Source of the DNA: Pseudomonadota bacterium
GTDB taxonomy: Bacteria; Pseudomonadota; Gammaproteobacteria; Burkholderiales; Usitatibacteraceae
Length of the DNA: 64,000 nucleotides
Assembly: GCA_029781595.1 (NCBI GenBank)
Contig: JAKOWJ010000161.1
Coordinates: 1-64,000, forward strand
Reading direction: 5' to 3'
Shown here: piece by piece, positions 47,038 through 57,294 of the stretch
Position numbering within the stretch: position 1 is the first letter of the stretch
How the letters are laid out: the number at the start of each line of letters is the position of its first letter
The notes under the pieces: generated by a model
Databases searched by the model: none
Told to the model about the DNA's origin: nothing
The model's input: the letters and a program-made list of their open reading frames with translations, nothing else
Made by a program: the position numbers and the translations under genes

Positions 47038-48375
47038 TCAGTCGATGGTCTGCAGGACGGCGCGCAGCGTGTCCGCCATCTCGGCGATCTGCGCCTCCTC
47101 GACGATGAGCGCGGGCGCGAGGCAGACGATGTCGCCCGCCTGGCGCACCAGCACGCCCTTCTCCCAGCAGCCGAGGTAGGCGTCGAAGGTGCGCGCGCCG
47201 GGCGCGCCGGGCCGCGGCTCGAGCTCGACGGCGCCGACCAGCCCGCAGTTGCGGATGTCGATCACGTGCCGCGTGCCCTTCAGGGCGTGCAGCGCGTCCT
47301 CGAGCACCGGCGCCATGCGCGCGGCGCGCTCGAAGAGGCCCTCGTCCTCGTAGAGCTGCAGCGTGGCCACGCCGGCCGCGCAGGCGAGCACGTGCGCCGA
47401 GTAGGTGTAGCCGTGGAAGAGCTCGATGGCGCCGGGCGGGCCCACCATGAAGGCGTCGTGGATGGCGTTCGAGGCGACCACCCCGCCCATGGGCACGGCG
47501 CCCGAGGTGACGCCCTTGGCGAAGGTGATGAGGTCGGGCACCACGCCGTAGCGCTCGGCGGCGAAGCCCGTGCCCAGCCGGCCGAAGGCGGTGATCACCT
47601 CGTCGAAGATGAGCAGGATGCCGTGCTTGCGCGTGATCTCGCGCAGCCGCTGCAGGTAGCCCCTGGGCGGCACGATCACGCCCGTGGAGCCCGCCATGGG
47701 CTCGACGATGACGGCGGCGATGGTGGAGGCGTCGTGCAGCTGCACCAGGCGCTCGAGCTCGTCGGCCAGGTGCGCGCCCCAGTCCGGCTCGCCGCGCGAG
47801 TAGGCCATGTGCCGCAGGTCCAGGGTGTGCGGCAGGTGGTCGACGCCCGCGATCATGGCGCCGAACATCTTGCGGTTGGCGACCATGCCGCCCACCGAGA
47901 TGCCGCCGAAGCCCACGCCGTGGTAGCCGCGCTCGCGGCCGATGAGGCGCGTGCGGCTCGCTTCGCCCCGCAGCCTCTGGTACGCGAGTGCGATCTTGAG
48001 CGCGGTGTCGACCGCCTCCGAGCCGGAGTTGCAGAAGAAGACGTGGTCCATGCCCTCCGGCGCCAGGCGCGCGATGCGGTTGGCGAGCTCGAAGGCGAGC
48101 GGGTGGCCCATCTGGAAGGCCGGCGCGTAGTCCATGGTCGCCGCCTGTCTCTGGATCGCCTCGACCACGGGCTTGCGGTTGTGGCCGGCGTTGCAGCACC
48201 AAAGGCCCGCGAAGCCGTCGAGGATGCGCCGGCCCTCGGGCGTCCAGTAGTGCATGCCCTCGGCGCGCGCGACCATGCGCGGCGCCGCCTTGAACTGGCG
48301 GTTGGCCGTGAAGGGCATCCAGTAGCTGCCGAGCTGGTCGGGGTGCAGGTGGAGCGAATCAGACAGGACGGTCAT
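47038..48375 (-). CDS. Class III (omega) aminotransferase
   Basis: FCNSGSEAVDTALKIA, LIFDEVITAFGR, ITFAKGVTSGAVPMGGV (PLP Lys). Confidence 0.94.
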   Translation of the reverse strand: MTVLSDSLHLHPDQLGSYWMPFTANRQFKAAPRMVARAEGMHYWTPEGRRILDGFAGLWCCNAGHNRKPVVEAIQRQAATMDYAPAFQMGHPLAFELANRIARLAPEGMDHVFFCNSGSEAVDTALKIALAYQRLRGEASRTRLIGRERGYHGVGFGGISVGGMVANRKMFGAMIAGVDHLPHTLDLRHMAYSRGEPDWGAHLADELERLVQLHDASTIAAVIVEPMAGSTGVIVPPRGYLQRLREITRKHGILLIFDEVITAFGRLGTGFAAERYGVVPDLITFAKGVTSGAVPMGGVVASNAIHDAFMVGPPGAIELFHGYTYSAHVLACAAGVATLQLYEDEGLFERAARMAPVLEDALHALKGTRHVIDIRNCGLVGAVELEPRPGAPGARTFDAYLGCWEKGVLVRQAGDIVCLAPALIVEEAQIAEMADTLRAVLQTID

Positions 48376-48400
48376 GGGCCTCTCCGGGGAGGCGCCCATT

Positions 48401-49279
48401 CTACTTCGCCGGGTGCGACATCGCCTCGCGCAGTCCCGCGGCGAGGGCGCGCAGGCGGTCGAGGTCCGCCCCGCGCAGCGCATCGCGGCGCGCGAGGCCC
48501 GCCGTGCAGTAGCGCTCGCCGCAGACGAAGTGCAGCGTCGCCCGGTGCCCGCCCCCCGCGCGCACGCGCAGCGCCTCGCCCAGCGCCGGCTCGGGCGTGG
48601 CCTCGTCGCCCGCCGGCACGGCACGGCGCACCCCGTCGACGGCGCGCCCCGGGTCGGGCATCGGCGTCGCGCTCGCGGCCAGGCGCGCGCGGGCGTCGGC
48701 GCTGAAGACCACGCAGAGCCCGTGCTCGGGCGGCGGCGCCTCGCCCGCCGGGGCCCCGAAGCCCTCGGCCGCGTGGGCGGCGAGCCACGCGCACGTGTCG
48801 GGCCACTTCGGCGCTCCGGCCACGAGCGCGGCGGCCAGGGCGCGGGCCCGCGCGACGTCTTCCTCGCGCAGCCGCTCGCCGGCGCGCATGAGCGAGACCG
48901 ACGAGAGCCGGTCGCCGGCCACGAAGCGCCAGGTGACGATGTGGCCGTCGGCGGAAGCCGCGCGCACCGCCGTGCCGAGCGAAGGCTCGTCGGCGACCAC
49001 CTGGCCCGCGGGAGGCTTCTGCCTGTACCAGCCGACGGACTCGGCCGCGAAGGCGTTCGGGCTGCCCTCCGCGAAGAGCATCAGGCGCCCGTCCGCGCTC
49101 TTGATCTGGCAGCGCCGGTCGGGCTGGCCGTGGGCGCGGCCGGCGGGCGCGCCGAACACCTGCGGGGCGCGCTCGGCGAGGAAGGCGCAGTAGTCCTCGG
49201 CGGCCGCGGGCAGGGCCGCGGCGCCCGCGCACAGCGCGAGCGAGATTGCGGGAAGGGGCAGGCGGCGGGCAGTGCGCAT
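48401..49279 (-). CDS. Exported hypothetical protein with internal duplication
   Basis: Signal peptide; DYCAFLAERAPQVFGAPAG and DTCAWLAAHAAEGFGAPAG units. Confidence 0.7.
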   Translation of the reverse strand: MRTARRLPLPAISLALCAGAAALPAAAEDYCAFLAERAPQVFGAPAGRAHGQPDRRCQIKSADGRLMLFAEGSPNAFAAESVGWYRQKPPAGQVVADEPSLGTAVRAASADGHIVTWRFVAGDRLSSVSLMRAGERLREEDVARARALAAALVAGAPKWPDTCAWLAAHAAEGFGAPAGEAPPPEHGLCVVFSADARARLAASATPMPDPGRAVDGVRRAVPAGDEATPEPALGEALRVRAGGGHRATLHFVCGERYCTAGLARRDALRGADLDRLRALAAGLREAMSHPAK

Positions 49280-49340
49280 GGTCGCGGTCCTCCTGCGGGC
49301 GGCGGACACGGGGGCCGCCGAAAGTCCGTATTCTGGGCGC

Positions 49341-50285
49341 ATGCAGACGATCCTGGCCATCACCCTGCCTTTCTTCGCGTTGATCCTCGCCGGCTACGTG
49401 GCCGCCAGCCGGCGCTGGGTCCCGCCCGAGGCCGTGCCGGCCTTCAACGGATTCCTCGTCTACTTCGCCGTGCCGGCGATGCTGTTCCGCTTCGCCTCCA
49501 CGCTGCCGTTCGCCGACATCGCCAACGGGCCGCTCTTCCTCGCCTGGACCGTCGCGGGGCTTGCGGTGCTGCTCGCCACCACCTGGGCGGGCCGCCGGGC
49601 GGGCCTGCGCCTGCGCGACGCGGCCTTCTTCGGGCTCGCGGGCGGCGTGGGAAACCTGGGCTTCCTCGGCGTGCCGCTGCTCGTGGCGCTGCTGGGCGAG
49701 CGCGCCGCGGCGCCCACCATCGTCGCGATCGTCGCCGACCTCGCCGTGATCGCCACCGTGGGCCTCGCGCTCGCGCACCTGGACCCGGCCGACGAGGAGG
49801 AGCGCCTGCACGGCGTGCGCGACATCCTGCTGCGCGTGCTCCTCAACCCGATGCTCGTGGCGATGGCGATCGGGGCGGTGTTCTCCAACTTCGCGTGGCG
49901 GCCCTGGACGCCGATCGCCGAGATGGTGCGGCTGCTCGCGAACGCGGCCGGCCCCTGCGCGCTCTTCGCCATCGGCGTCACGCTCGTGCGGCCGGACGCG
50001 CCGCTGCGCTCGCCGGTGGTGTCGCTGCCCGTGGGCGCCAAGCTCGTGGTCCACCCGCTCGTCGCCGCGGTCGCGCTGTGGGCCACGGGCGTGGAGCGCT
50101 TCGCCGCGCTGGTGGCGCTGCTGGCCGCGGCGCTGCCGTCGGCGGGCTGGGTGGTGATCTTCGCGCAGCGCCACCGCGCGGACGCCGGCCGCGTGGCCGC
50201 GGCCATCCTCGCGAGCACGGCGGCCGCTTTCGCGACCTTCTCGGCGCTGGTGTGGGCGTTGGGGGTGGCCGCGCCGGGCCGCTAG
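49341..50285 (+). CDS. AEC (auxin efflux carrier) family transporter
   Basis: MQTILAITLPFFALILAGYVAASRRWVPPEAVPAFNGFLVYFAVPAMLFR. Confidence 0.9.
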   Translation: MQTILAITLPFFALILAGYVAASRRWVPPEAVPAFNGFLVYFAVPAMLFRFASTLPFADIANGPLFLAWTVAGLAVLLATTWAGRRAGLRLRDAAFFGLAGGVGNLGFLGVPLLVALLGERAAAPTIVAIVADLAVIATVGLALAHLDPADEEERLHGVRDILLRVLLNPMLVAMAIGAVFSNFAWRPWTPIAEMVRLLANAAGPCALFAIGVTLVRPDAPLRSPVVSLPVGAKLVVHPLVAAVALWATGVERFAALVALLAAALPSAGWVVIFAQRHRADAGRVAAAILASTAAAFATFSALVWALGVAAPGR

Positions 50286-51043
50286 CGGTGGAGCTCGCGC
50301 ACGCGGGCGAGTTCTCTCACCAGCGCCTGCGTGTCCTGCACCACCGCCGTGAAGGTGGTGCCCCACTCGATGTATCGGCGCGCGGCCGCCTCGTCCGCGG
50401 CGAGGATGCCCGCGGCCTTGCCGCAGGCGCGGATGCGGCCCACGGCGTCGCGGATGGCGGACTGCACCTCGGGGTGGCCGATCTCGCCCAGGTGGCCGAG
50501 GGCGGCCGCGAGGTCCGCCGGCCCCACGAAGACGCCGTGCACGCCGTCGGTGCCGGCGATGGCCTCGAGCGACTCCAGCGCCTCGCGCGTCTCCACCTGC
50601 ACCAGCAGGCACAGCTCGTCCTCCGCGCGCTTCGCGTAGTCGCGCACGCGCCCGAAGCCCGCGGCGCGCGTGGTGCCCGCCACGCCGCGCACGCCGCGCG
50701 GGGGATAGCGCATCGACTCGACGGCCGCGCGCGCCTCGGCGGCGCCGGAGACGTAGGGCACGAGGATGGTCTGCGCGCCCTGGTCCAGGTGGCGCTTCAT
50801 GAGCACCTTGTCGTTCCACGCGATGCGCACGACGGGCGCCATGGCGTAGGGCCGCACGGCCTGCAGGTGCGCGAGCACGTCGGCGACCTCGTTGGGCGAG
50901 TGCTCGGTGTCGATGAGGCCCCAGTCGAAGCCCGCGCCGGCCACCGCCTCGGCCGCGTAGGGGCTCGCGAGCGACATCCACACGCCGATCTGCTGCTCGC
51001 CGGCGAGCAGCCGGCGCTTGAACGCGTTGGCGGGCAGGTCCAT
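50282..51043 (-). CDS. HpcH/HpaI family aldolase
   Basis: [43 protein letters not shown]. Confidence 0.93.
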   Translation of the reverse strand: MDLPANAFKRRLLAGEQQIGVWMSLASPYAAEAVAGAGFDWGLIDTEHSPNEVADVLAHLQAVRPYAMAPVVRIAWNDKVLMKRHLDQGAQTILVPYVSGAAEARAAVESMRYPPRGVRGVAGTTRAAGFGRVRDYAKRAEDELCLLVQVETREALESLEAIAGTDGVHGVFVGPADLAAALGHLGEIGHPEVQSAIRDAVGRIRACGKAAGILAADEAAARRYIEWGTTFTAVVQDTQALVRELARVRELHR

Positions 51044-51052
51044 GGCGCGATT

Positions 51053-51835
51053 CTACGAGAAGTGCAGGGAGAGGCGTCCCAGCGGGCCGAAGTCGGCGTC
51101 GAAGGCGTCGCCGGCGCGCGCGGCGACCGTGCGCGTGAACGAGCCCGCCAGCAGCAGGTGCCCGGCCTCCAGGCGCACGCCGAAGGGCGCGAGCTTGTTG
51201 GCGAGCCAGGCGATGCCGAGCGCCGGGTGGCCCAGCACGCCCGCGGAGACGCCCGTCTCCTCGACCTCGCCGTTGCGCGAGAGGATGGCGGCCACCCAGC
51301 GCAGGTCCACGTCCGCCGGCCGCACGGCGCGCCCGCCCGTCACGACGCCGGCGGCCGCGGCGTTGTCGGCGATGTTGTCCACGATCGTGCGCGGGTACTG
51401 CGTGCGCCCGTCGATGAGCTCGAGCGCCGGCATCACGGACTCGGTGGCGCGCAGCACGTCCTCCAGCGTCACGCCCGGGCCCTGGAGGGGGCTCGCGAGC
51501 ACGAAGGCGAGCTCGACCTCCACGCGCGGCACGATGAAGCGCGAGGCCGGGAGCGTGGCGCCGTCCGGCACGAACATCGTGTCCAGCAGGTGCCCGTAGT
51601 CGGGCTCGCCGATGCCGGCCGTGGCCTGCATTGCCTTGGAGGTGAGGCCGATCTTGTGGCCGCGCAGCCGCGCCCCGGCGGCGATCTTCGCCTGCGCGGC
51701 GAGGGCCTGGATGGCGTAGGAATCGGCGATCTCCAGGCCGGGAAAGGTCTTCGCCAGCTGCGGCGCGGGCCTGGCGTCCCGCTCGGCCGTGAGGAGGATG
51801 TCGGCGGCCTTCCGGCGGTCGGCGTCGCTGATCAT
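51053..51835 (-). CDS. 2-oxo-hept-4-ene-1,7-dioate hydratase-like (HpaH/MhpD family)
   Basis: [40 protein letters not shown]. Confidence 0.92.
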   Translation of the reverse strand: MISDADRRKAADILLTAERDARPAPQLAKTFPGLEIADSYAIQALAAQAKIAAGARLRGHKIGLTSKAMQATAGIGEPDYGHLLDTMFVPDGATLPASRFIVPRVEVELAFVLASPLQGPGVTLEDVLRATESVMPALELIDGRTQYPRTIVDNIADNAAAAGVVTGGRAVRPADVDLRWVAAILSRNGEVEETGVSAGVLGHPALGIAWLANKLAPFGVRLEAGHLLLAGSFTRTVAARAGDAFDADFGPLGRLSLHFS

Positions 51836-51836
51836 G

Positions 51837-52694
51837 TCAGGGCCTCTCGTCGGCCACGGGGTTGGAGAGCGTGCCCACGCCCGAGACCTCGACCTCGACG
51901 CGGTCGCCGGCGGCGAGGAAGCGCGGCGGGTCGAAGCGCACGCCGGCGCCCACGGGCGTGCCGGTGGCGATGATGTCGCCGGGCACGAGCGTGGTCCAGG
52001 TCGACAGGTAGTGCACCAGGTAGCGGAAGGGGAAGAGCAGGTTGGCGGTGGTGTCGTCCTGGCGCGTCTCGCCGTTCACGCGCGTGCGCACGCGCAGCGC
52101 GTCGAAGGGCGGGCACTCGTCGGGCGTGGCGAGCCAGGGGCCGATGGCGCCGGAGGCGTCCCAGTTCTTGCCCTGCGTCACGTTGAACTTGCCGTGCTTC
52201 GTCCAGTCGCGGACCGTGCCCTCGTTCAGGCACGCGAGCCCCGCGATGTGCGAGTCGGCCTCGGCCTCGGGGATGCGCCGCCCGCCGCGGCCGATCACGA
52301 TGGCGATCTCGCCCTCGTAGTCGAGCTGCGCGGACTCGGGCGGCCGGCGCAGCGCCTCGCCGTGGCCCACGAAGGAGCGCGCGAAGCGCGGGAAGACGCT
52401 GGGCCACTTCGGCGTGTCGCTGCCGTCCCTGTACTCGGCGTTGCGGTTGCCGTAGTTCACGCCGATGCACAGGATCTTCTCGCAGTCGGGCACCGGGATG
52501 AGGAAGGTCACCTCGGCCAGCGCGAGGTCGGGCGGGGCGTGCGCGGCCACCTCGCGGGCGGCGGCGAGCGCGCCCGTCTCCAGCGCGCGGCGCAGCGTCG
52601 GGATGTGCAGGCGGGCGCCCAGGTCCACCAGGCACTCGCCCGAGACGGCGCCCCAGCTCTCGCGGCCGCGGTGGCGGAAGGAGACGAGCCTCAT
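51837..52694 (-). CDS. Fumarylacetoacetate hydrolase family protein
   Basis: KILCIGVNYGNRN, LDYEGEIAIVIGRGGRRI, GDIIATGTPVGAG. Confidence 0.93.
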   Translation of the reverse strand: MRLVSFRHRGRESWGAVSGECLVDLGARLHIPTLRRALETGALAAAREVAAHAPPDLALAEVTFLIPVPDCEKILCIGVNYGNRNAEYRDGSDTPKWPSVFPRFARSFVGHGEALRRPPESAQLDYEGEIAIVIGRGGRRIPEAEADSHIAGLACLNEGTVRDWTKHGKFNVTQGKNWDASGAIGPWLATPDECPPFDALRVRTRVNGETRQDDTTANLLFPFRYLVHYLSTWTTLVPGDIIATGTPVGAGVRFDPPRFLAAGDRVEVEVSGVGTLSNPVADERP

Positions 52695-53563
52695 GGCGCG
52701 AACCCGAAGAGGCGGGCGGGGTTGTCGACGAGCACGCGCCGGCGAAGCGCCTCGTCGGGCGCGAAGCGCGCGAGCAGTTCCGCGAGGTCGCCCTCGTTGG
52801 GCGGCTGCTTCACGCTCACCGGGTGCGGCCAGTCGCTGCCCCAGATGCAGCGGTCGGGCGCGGCCTCCAGGCAGGCGCGCGCCACGGGCAGCACGTCGTC
52901 CCATGGGTAGCCCTGCCTCGAGATCTTCTCGGAGAGCGAGAGCATCACCCAGAAGTTCGCGTTGCGCAGCAGCGAGAGCAGCTTCGCGAGCGACGGGTCG
53001 GCGAGCCCGCCGTCGAGCCCCGGCCGGCCCATGTGGTCGACCACCACCGGCAGGCCCAGCTTCTCGAACTTCTCGACCTGGCCGACGATGCCGGCGGCCT
53101 CCGGCTGCACCTTCACGTACCAGCCCAGCTCGCGCACGCGCCGGATCGAGCGGTCGAAGTCGGCCTCCGAGAGCGTGATGCCCAGGCCCTGGCGCGAGAA
53201 GCGCGCGCCGCGCACGCCGGCCTCGTGGAGCTTCGCGAGGTAGGCGTCGCCCTGCTCCACGAGCACCGCCGCGTTGGCGCAGCCGCGGTAGCCCGGCCCC
53301 AGCGCGGCCAGGGCGTCGAGCACCACGGCGTGGTCGGCGCCGTAGGTGGTGGCCTGCACGACCACGCCGCGGGAGATCCCGAGCGCCTCGTGCATGCGCC
53401 TGGCCGCGCGCCAGGTGGCCGTGGGCATCTCGTAGGCGGCGCCCGGCCGCACGGGATAGGTCTCGCGCGGGCCGAAGACGTGGAACTGGCTGTCGCAGCT
53501 GCCGGGCGGCAGGGGCGTGGCGGGGGCGCGCGGGTCCGGGTCGAAGGGGAGGTAGTCCGGCAT
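52691..53563 (-). CDS. Amidohydrolase, LigI/PDC-hydrolase-like
   Basis: CDSQFHVFGPRETYPV, PVVVDHMGRP, CIWGSDWPHP. Confidence 0.88.
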   Translation of the reverse strand: MPDYLPFDPDPRAPATPLPPGSCDSQFHVFGPRETYPVRPGAAYEMPTATWRAARRMHEALGISRGVVVQATTYGADHAVVLDALAALGPGYRGCANAAVLVEQGDAYLAKLHEAGVRGARFSRQGLGITLSEADFDRSIRRVRELGWYVKVQPEAAGIVGQVEKFEKLGLPVVVDHMGRPGLDGGLADPSLAKLLSLLRNANFWVMLSLSEKISRQGYPWDDVLPVARACLEAAPDRCIWGSDWPHPVSVKQPPNEGDLAELLARFAPDEALRRRVLVDNPARLFGFAP

Positions 53564-53569
53564 GGTCGG

Positions 53570-53953
53570 TCAGTCCAGCACGGCGACGAAGGAACACTCC
53601 AGGAGCTTCTCGCCGTCGAGGTCGGCCTGGATGGCGTGGCGCGCGGGGCGCGAGGCCGGGTCCGGGAAGAGGCGCAGCCACTCCGGGTTGATGGCCTGGC
53701 GGGCGTTGCGCTCGCGCAGCCACACGGTGACCTTGATCACGTCCTCCAGGCTCCCGCCCGCGGCTTCCACGATGCGCTTCACGTGCGCGAACATGAGCAC
53801 GGCCTGCTCCTCGAGCGTGGCGCCGTAGCGGCCGGTGGCCGGGTCGGTGCCCTGGATGCTGCCGGACTCGAGGAGGTTGCCGATGCGGCAGGCCGCGGGG
53901 ATCGGGTTCTTGTGGCCGAAGCCCTCGACGTAGATGCTTCGCCGCCTCGCCAT
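53570..53953 (-). CDS. RidA family protein
   Basis: Rid-family fold pattern; LEDVIKVTVWLRERN; FPDPASRPARHAIQADLDGEKLLE. Confidence 0.88.
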   Translation of the reverse strand: MARRRSIYVEGFGHKNPIPAACRIGNLLESGSIQGTDPATGRYGATLEEQAVLMFAHVKRIVEAAGGSLEDVIKVTVWLRERNARQAINPEWLRLFPDPASRPARHAIQADLDGEKLLECSFVAVLD

Positions 53954-53955
53954 GC

Positions 53956-54918
53956 TCAGTTGGCCTTGATCTTCGAGCGCCGGATGATGGGCGCCCAGGT
54001 GTCGTACTCCTTGCGCAGGTACGCGCCGAAGGCCTGCGGCGTGGAGCCGCGCGCCTCCGCGCCCAGCGCCTCGAACTTGTCGGAGACGGCCTTCTGCTCG
54101 AGCACCGCGCTCACCTCCTTCGACAGGCGCGCGACGATGTCCGCGGGCGTGCCGGCCGGGGCGAGGATGCCGGTGAAGGTGGCCGCTTCCAGCCCCTTCA
54201 CGCCCGCCTCCTCGAAGGTGGGCACCTCGGGCAGCAGCGGGAAGCGCTTCGCGGTGGTGATGGCCAGCGCCCGCACCTTGCCCTGCCGGATGAAGGGCAG
54301 CGACACCGACACCTGGTCGAAGTTGAACTGCACCTGGCCGCCCAGCAGGTCCGTCGTGGCCGGGGCGTTGCCCTTGTAGTGCACGGTCGTCCACTTCGTG
54401 CCCGTCTTCTCCTGGAGCAGCTCGCTCACCAGGTGGTTGGTCGTGCCCGCGCCGGGCGAGGCCATCGTGAGCGCGCCGGGGTCGGCCTTGGCGAGCGCGA
54501 GGAACTCGGCGAGCGTCCTCGCCTTCACCGACGGGTTCACCTGCAGCACGAGCGGCGTGAACGAGATCGAGGTGACGGGCAGGAAGTCGCGGTCCCACTG
54601 GTACGGCGAGCGCCCGAAGATGATGGGGCTGAAGAGGATGGGCCCGTTGGCGCCCACGAAGAAGGTGTAGCCGTCCGGCGCGCTCTTCGCGACGTACTCG
54701 CCGGCGATCATCCCGCCGGCGCCGGCCTTGTTCTCGACGACGAAGGGCTGGCCCAGCGCCTTCTGCAGGCCGTCGGCGACGATGCGCGCGGCGGTGTCCA
54801 CGTTGCCGCCGGGCGGGTAGGGCACGACGAGCTTGACGGCCTTCTCGGGCCAGGACTGGGCTTGGGCGGCGAGGGCGGCGGCGAGGCAGGCGGCCGCGGC
54901 GAGCGAGGCGGGCTTCAT
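53956..54918 (-). CDS. Bug/TctC-family substrate-binding protein
   Basis: Signal peptide; VVPYPPGGNVDTAARIVADGLQKALGQPFVVENKAGAGG. Confidence 0.93.
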   Translation of the reverse strand: MKPASLAAAACLAAALAAQAQSWPEKAVKLVVPYPPGGNVDTAARIVADGLQKALGQPFVVENKAGAGGMIAGEYVAKSAPDGYTFFVGANGPILFSPIIFGRSPYQWDRDFLPVTSISFTPLVLQVNPSVKARTLAEFLALAKADPGALTMASPGAGTTNHLVSELLQEKTGTKWTTVHYKGNAPATTDLLGGQVQFNFDQVSVSLPFIRQGKVRALAITTAKRFPLLPEVPTFEEAGVKGLEAATFTGILAPAGTPADIVARLSKEVSAVLEQKAVSDKFEALGAEARGSTPQAFGAYLRKEYDTWAPIIRRSKIKAN

Positions 54919-55010
54919 GGCGTTGTCCTCCGGTATCGGGCCCGTCGGTCGCGGGCATCGGCCACTGTAGGAGCGCGCCCGCGCGCCGGGCAACCGGGCG
55001 CGTGGCGATT

Positions 55011-55037
55011 TGTTCCGCTATGTGGACATCGGTGTCC
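55011..55037. promoter_or_regulatory. Candidate IclR-type operator (three half-sites)
   Basis: TGTTCCgctatgtGGACATCGGTGTCC in a divergent promoter next to an iclR-like gene. Confidence 0.4.
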
Positions 55038-55102
55038 GCGTCGGCTTGACCGGGCCCGGCGGCGTCCTTACGCTCGGGGGACTTCTCCCGCGCCCCGACC
55101 CG

Positions 55103-55732
55103 ATGCAGATCGCCGCCGACGAACTCGACACCGAGGCCACCTACAAGCTCCTCACCGGGCTCGTGGTGCCCCGGCCCATCGCCTGGGTGACCACCTGCTC
55201 GCCGGAGGGCGTGACGAACCTCGCGCCCTTCAGCGCCTTCACCTTCGTCTCCAACCGCCCGCCCATGGTGGGCATCAGCGTCGGGCGCAAGGCCGGCGTG
55301 CTCAAGGACACCGCGCGCAACATCCTCGCCACGGGCGAGTTCGTGGTGAACGTGCCCGACGAGACGCTGGTCGAGGCCGTGCACCTGAGCGCCATCGAAT
55401 ACGGGCCCGAGGAGAGCGAGGTGGAGCGGCTGGGCCTCGCCACGCTCCCGGGCGAGGCCGTGCGCGTGCCGCGCCTGGCGGGCGTGCCCGCGAGCCTGGA
55501 GTGCCGCCTCGCGCACGCCATCACCTTCGGCCAGGGCGGCTCGCAGTTCCTCGTCGGCGAGGTGCTGCACTACCACGTGCGCGACGGGCTCCTCGTCGAC
55601 GGCAAGATCGACACGCGCCGGCTCGCGCCGCTATGCCGGCTGGGCGGGCCGAACTACGCGCGGCTGGGCGAGGTCGTCACGATGCGGCCCATCGCCCAGG
55701 CCTCCAAGAACGACGGGGCGCCCATCCCGTGA
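55103..55732 (+). CDS. Flavin reductase-like protein
   Basis: PRPIAWVTTCSPEGVTNLAPFSAFTFVSNRPPMVGISV. Confidence 0.9.
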   Translation: MQIAADELDTEATYKLLTGLVVPRPIAWVTTCSPEGVTNLAPFSAFTFVSNRPPMVGISVGRKAGVLKDTARNILATGEFVVNVPDETLVEAVHLSAIEYGPEESEVERLGLATLPGEAVRVPRLAGVPASLECRLAHAITFGQGGSQFLVGEVLHYHVRDGLLVDGKIDTRRLAPLCRLGGPNYARLGEVVTMRPIAQASKNDGAPIP

Positions 55733-56511
55733 GCGCGGCCGGCGGCGGGGCGCAGTCGGTGCGCCGCGCCGTGGCGATCCTGCGCGTGCTCGCCTCCGGG
55801 CAGGAGCGCGGCGCGCGCCTCACGGACATCGTCGAGGAGACGGGCCTGAACCGGCCCACGGTGCACCGGCTGCTGCGCGCGCTGGCCGCCGAGGGCGCCG
55901 TGGAGCAGGACCCGGCCACGCGCCGCTACATGGTGGGCCAGGAGATCTCCCTGCTGGGCTTGGCGCGCAGCGCCCGCTTCCCGGTGCGCACCATCGCGGA
56001 TCCGTACCTGCGCCACCTCGCCGACGAGGTGGGCGACACCGTCTTCCTCACCATCCGCAGCGGCGTGGACTCGATCTGCATCGACCGCAAGACCGGCGAC
56101 TACCCGGTGAAGGTGCTCTCCCTCGAGGTGGGCGCCCGCCGCCCGCTCGGCGTGGGCGTGGCGGGCGTGGCGCTGCTCGCGAGCCTGCCGCCGGCCGAGG
56201 CCGCGGCCATCGCCGAGGCCAACGGCCAGCGTTTCGCCGCGCACGGCCTGACCGCCGCGAAGGTGCTCGATCGCGTGCGCGCGGCGCGCGCCCGGGGGCA
56301 CGCCTACGCCGAGAGCGGCATCGTCAAGGGCACGAGCGCGGCGGCGGTGGCCATCCGCGGCCCCGACGACGAGGCCGTGGCGGCCATCGCGGTGGCCGCG
56401 CTCTCCGACCGCCTCGCGGGCCGGCGCCTGCGGCCGGTGCTGGAGGCCATGCGCGAGCAGGCGGGCCGGGTCTCGCGGCGCCTGGCGGCGCTGGCCCGCC
56501 CGCGAAAGTAG
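55729..56511 (+). CDS. IclR-family transcriptional regulator
   Basis: SVRRAVAILRVLASG..LTDIVEETGLNRPTVHRLLRALAAEGAVEQD; GTG start overlapping the upstream stop. Confidence 0.94.
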   Translation: MSAAGGGAQSVRRAVAILRVLASGQERGARLTDIVEETGLNRPTVHRLLRALAAEGAVEQDPATRRYMVGQEISLLGLARSARFPVRTIADPYLRHLADEVGDTVFLTIRSGVDSICIDRKTGDYPVKVLSLEVGARRPLGVGVAGVALLASLPPAEAAAIAEANGQRFAAHGLTAAKVLDRVRAARARGHAYAESGIVKGTSAAAVAIRGPDDEAVAAIAVAALSDRLAGRRLRPVLEAMREQAGRVSRRLAALARPRK

Positions 56512-56521
56512 CGCGGCCCGC

Positions 56522-57271
56522 CTAGCCGCGCCCGACGAAGGGCATCTTCGTCGCCATGATGGTCATGAACTGCACGTTGGAGTCGAGCGAGAGCCCGGCC
56601 ATGAAGACGATGGCGCGCGCCACGTCCTGCACGTCCATGCGCGGCTCGACGGCCATCTGGCCGTTGGCCTGCACGATGCCGTTGGCCATGCGCTCGGTCA
56701 TCTCCGTGGCCGCGTTGCCGATGTCGATCTGGCCGCAGGCGATGTCGAAGGCCCGCCCGTCGAGCGAGATCGACTTGGTCAGGCCCGTGACGGCGTGCTT
56801 GGTGGCGGTGTAGGGCGCGGTGTTGGGCCGCGGCGCGTGCGCCGAGATCGAGCCGTTGTTGATGATGCGCCCGCCGCGCGGGCTCTGGCGCTTCATGAGG
56901 GCCATCGCGGCCTGGGCGCACAGGAACGAGCCGTTGAGGTTCGCGTCGACGACGGCCTTCCACTTCTCCCACGGCAGCTCGTCCAGGGGCACGGCGGGCG
57001 CGCCGCCGCCGGCGTTGTTGAAGAGCACGTCCACGCGCCCCCACTTCGCCTCCACGGCGGCGAAGAGCGCCTTCACGCTGGCGGGGTCGGTGACGTCGGT
57101 GGCCACGGCGATGCCGCGGCCGCCGGCCTCCCGCAGGGCCTGGTCGAGGATCTCCTGGCGGCGGCCGGCGAAGGCCACCTGGAAGCCGGCGCCGGCCAGC
57201 GCGAGCGCCGAGGCCTTGCCGATGCCGGTGCCGGCGCCGGTGACGACGGCGACGCGGACGGGTGCGTTCAT
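56522..57271 (-). CDS. SDR family oxidoreductase
   Basis: [36 protein letters not shown]. Confidence 0.94.
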   Translation of the reverse strand: MNAPVRVAVVTGAGTGIGKASALALAGAGFQVAFAGRRQEILDQALREAGGRGIAVATDVTDPASVKALFAAVEAKWGRVDVLFNNAGGGAPAVPLDELPWEKWKAVVDANLNGSFLCAQAAMALMKRQSPRGGRIINNGSISAHAPRPNTAPYTATKHAVTGLTKSISLDGRAFDIACGQIDIGNAATEMTERMANGIVQANGQMAVEPRMDVQDVARAIVFMAGLSLDSNVQFMTIMATKMPFVGRG

Positions 57272-57294
57272 TGCGTTCTCCTTCGGGTGGGGTG

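Noticed and set aside
48374-51973. 1199-aa plus-strand ORF
   Set aside because: Opposite or out of frame with the hypothetical exported protein, AEC transporter, aldolase and hydratase genes; composition-driven.
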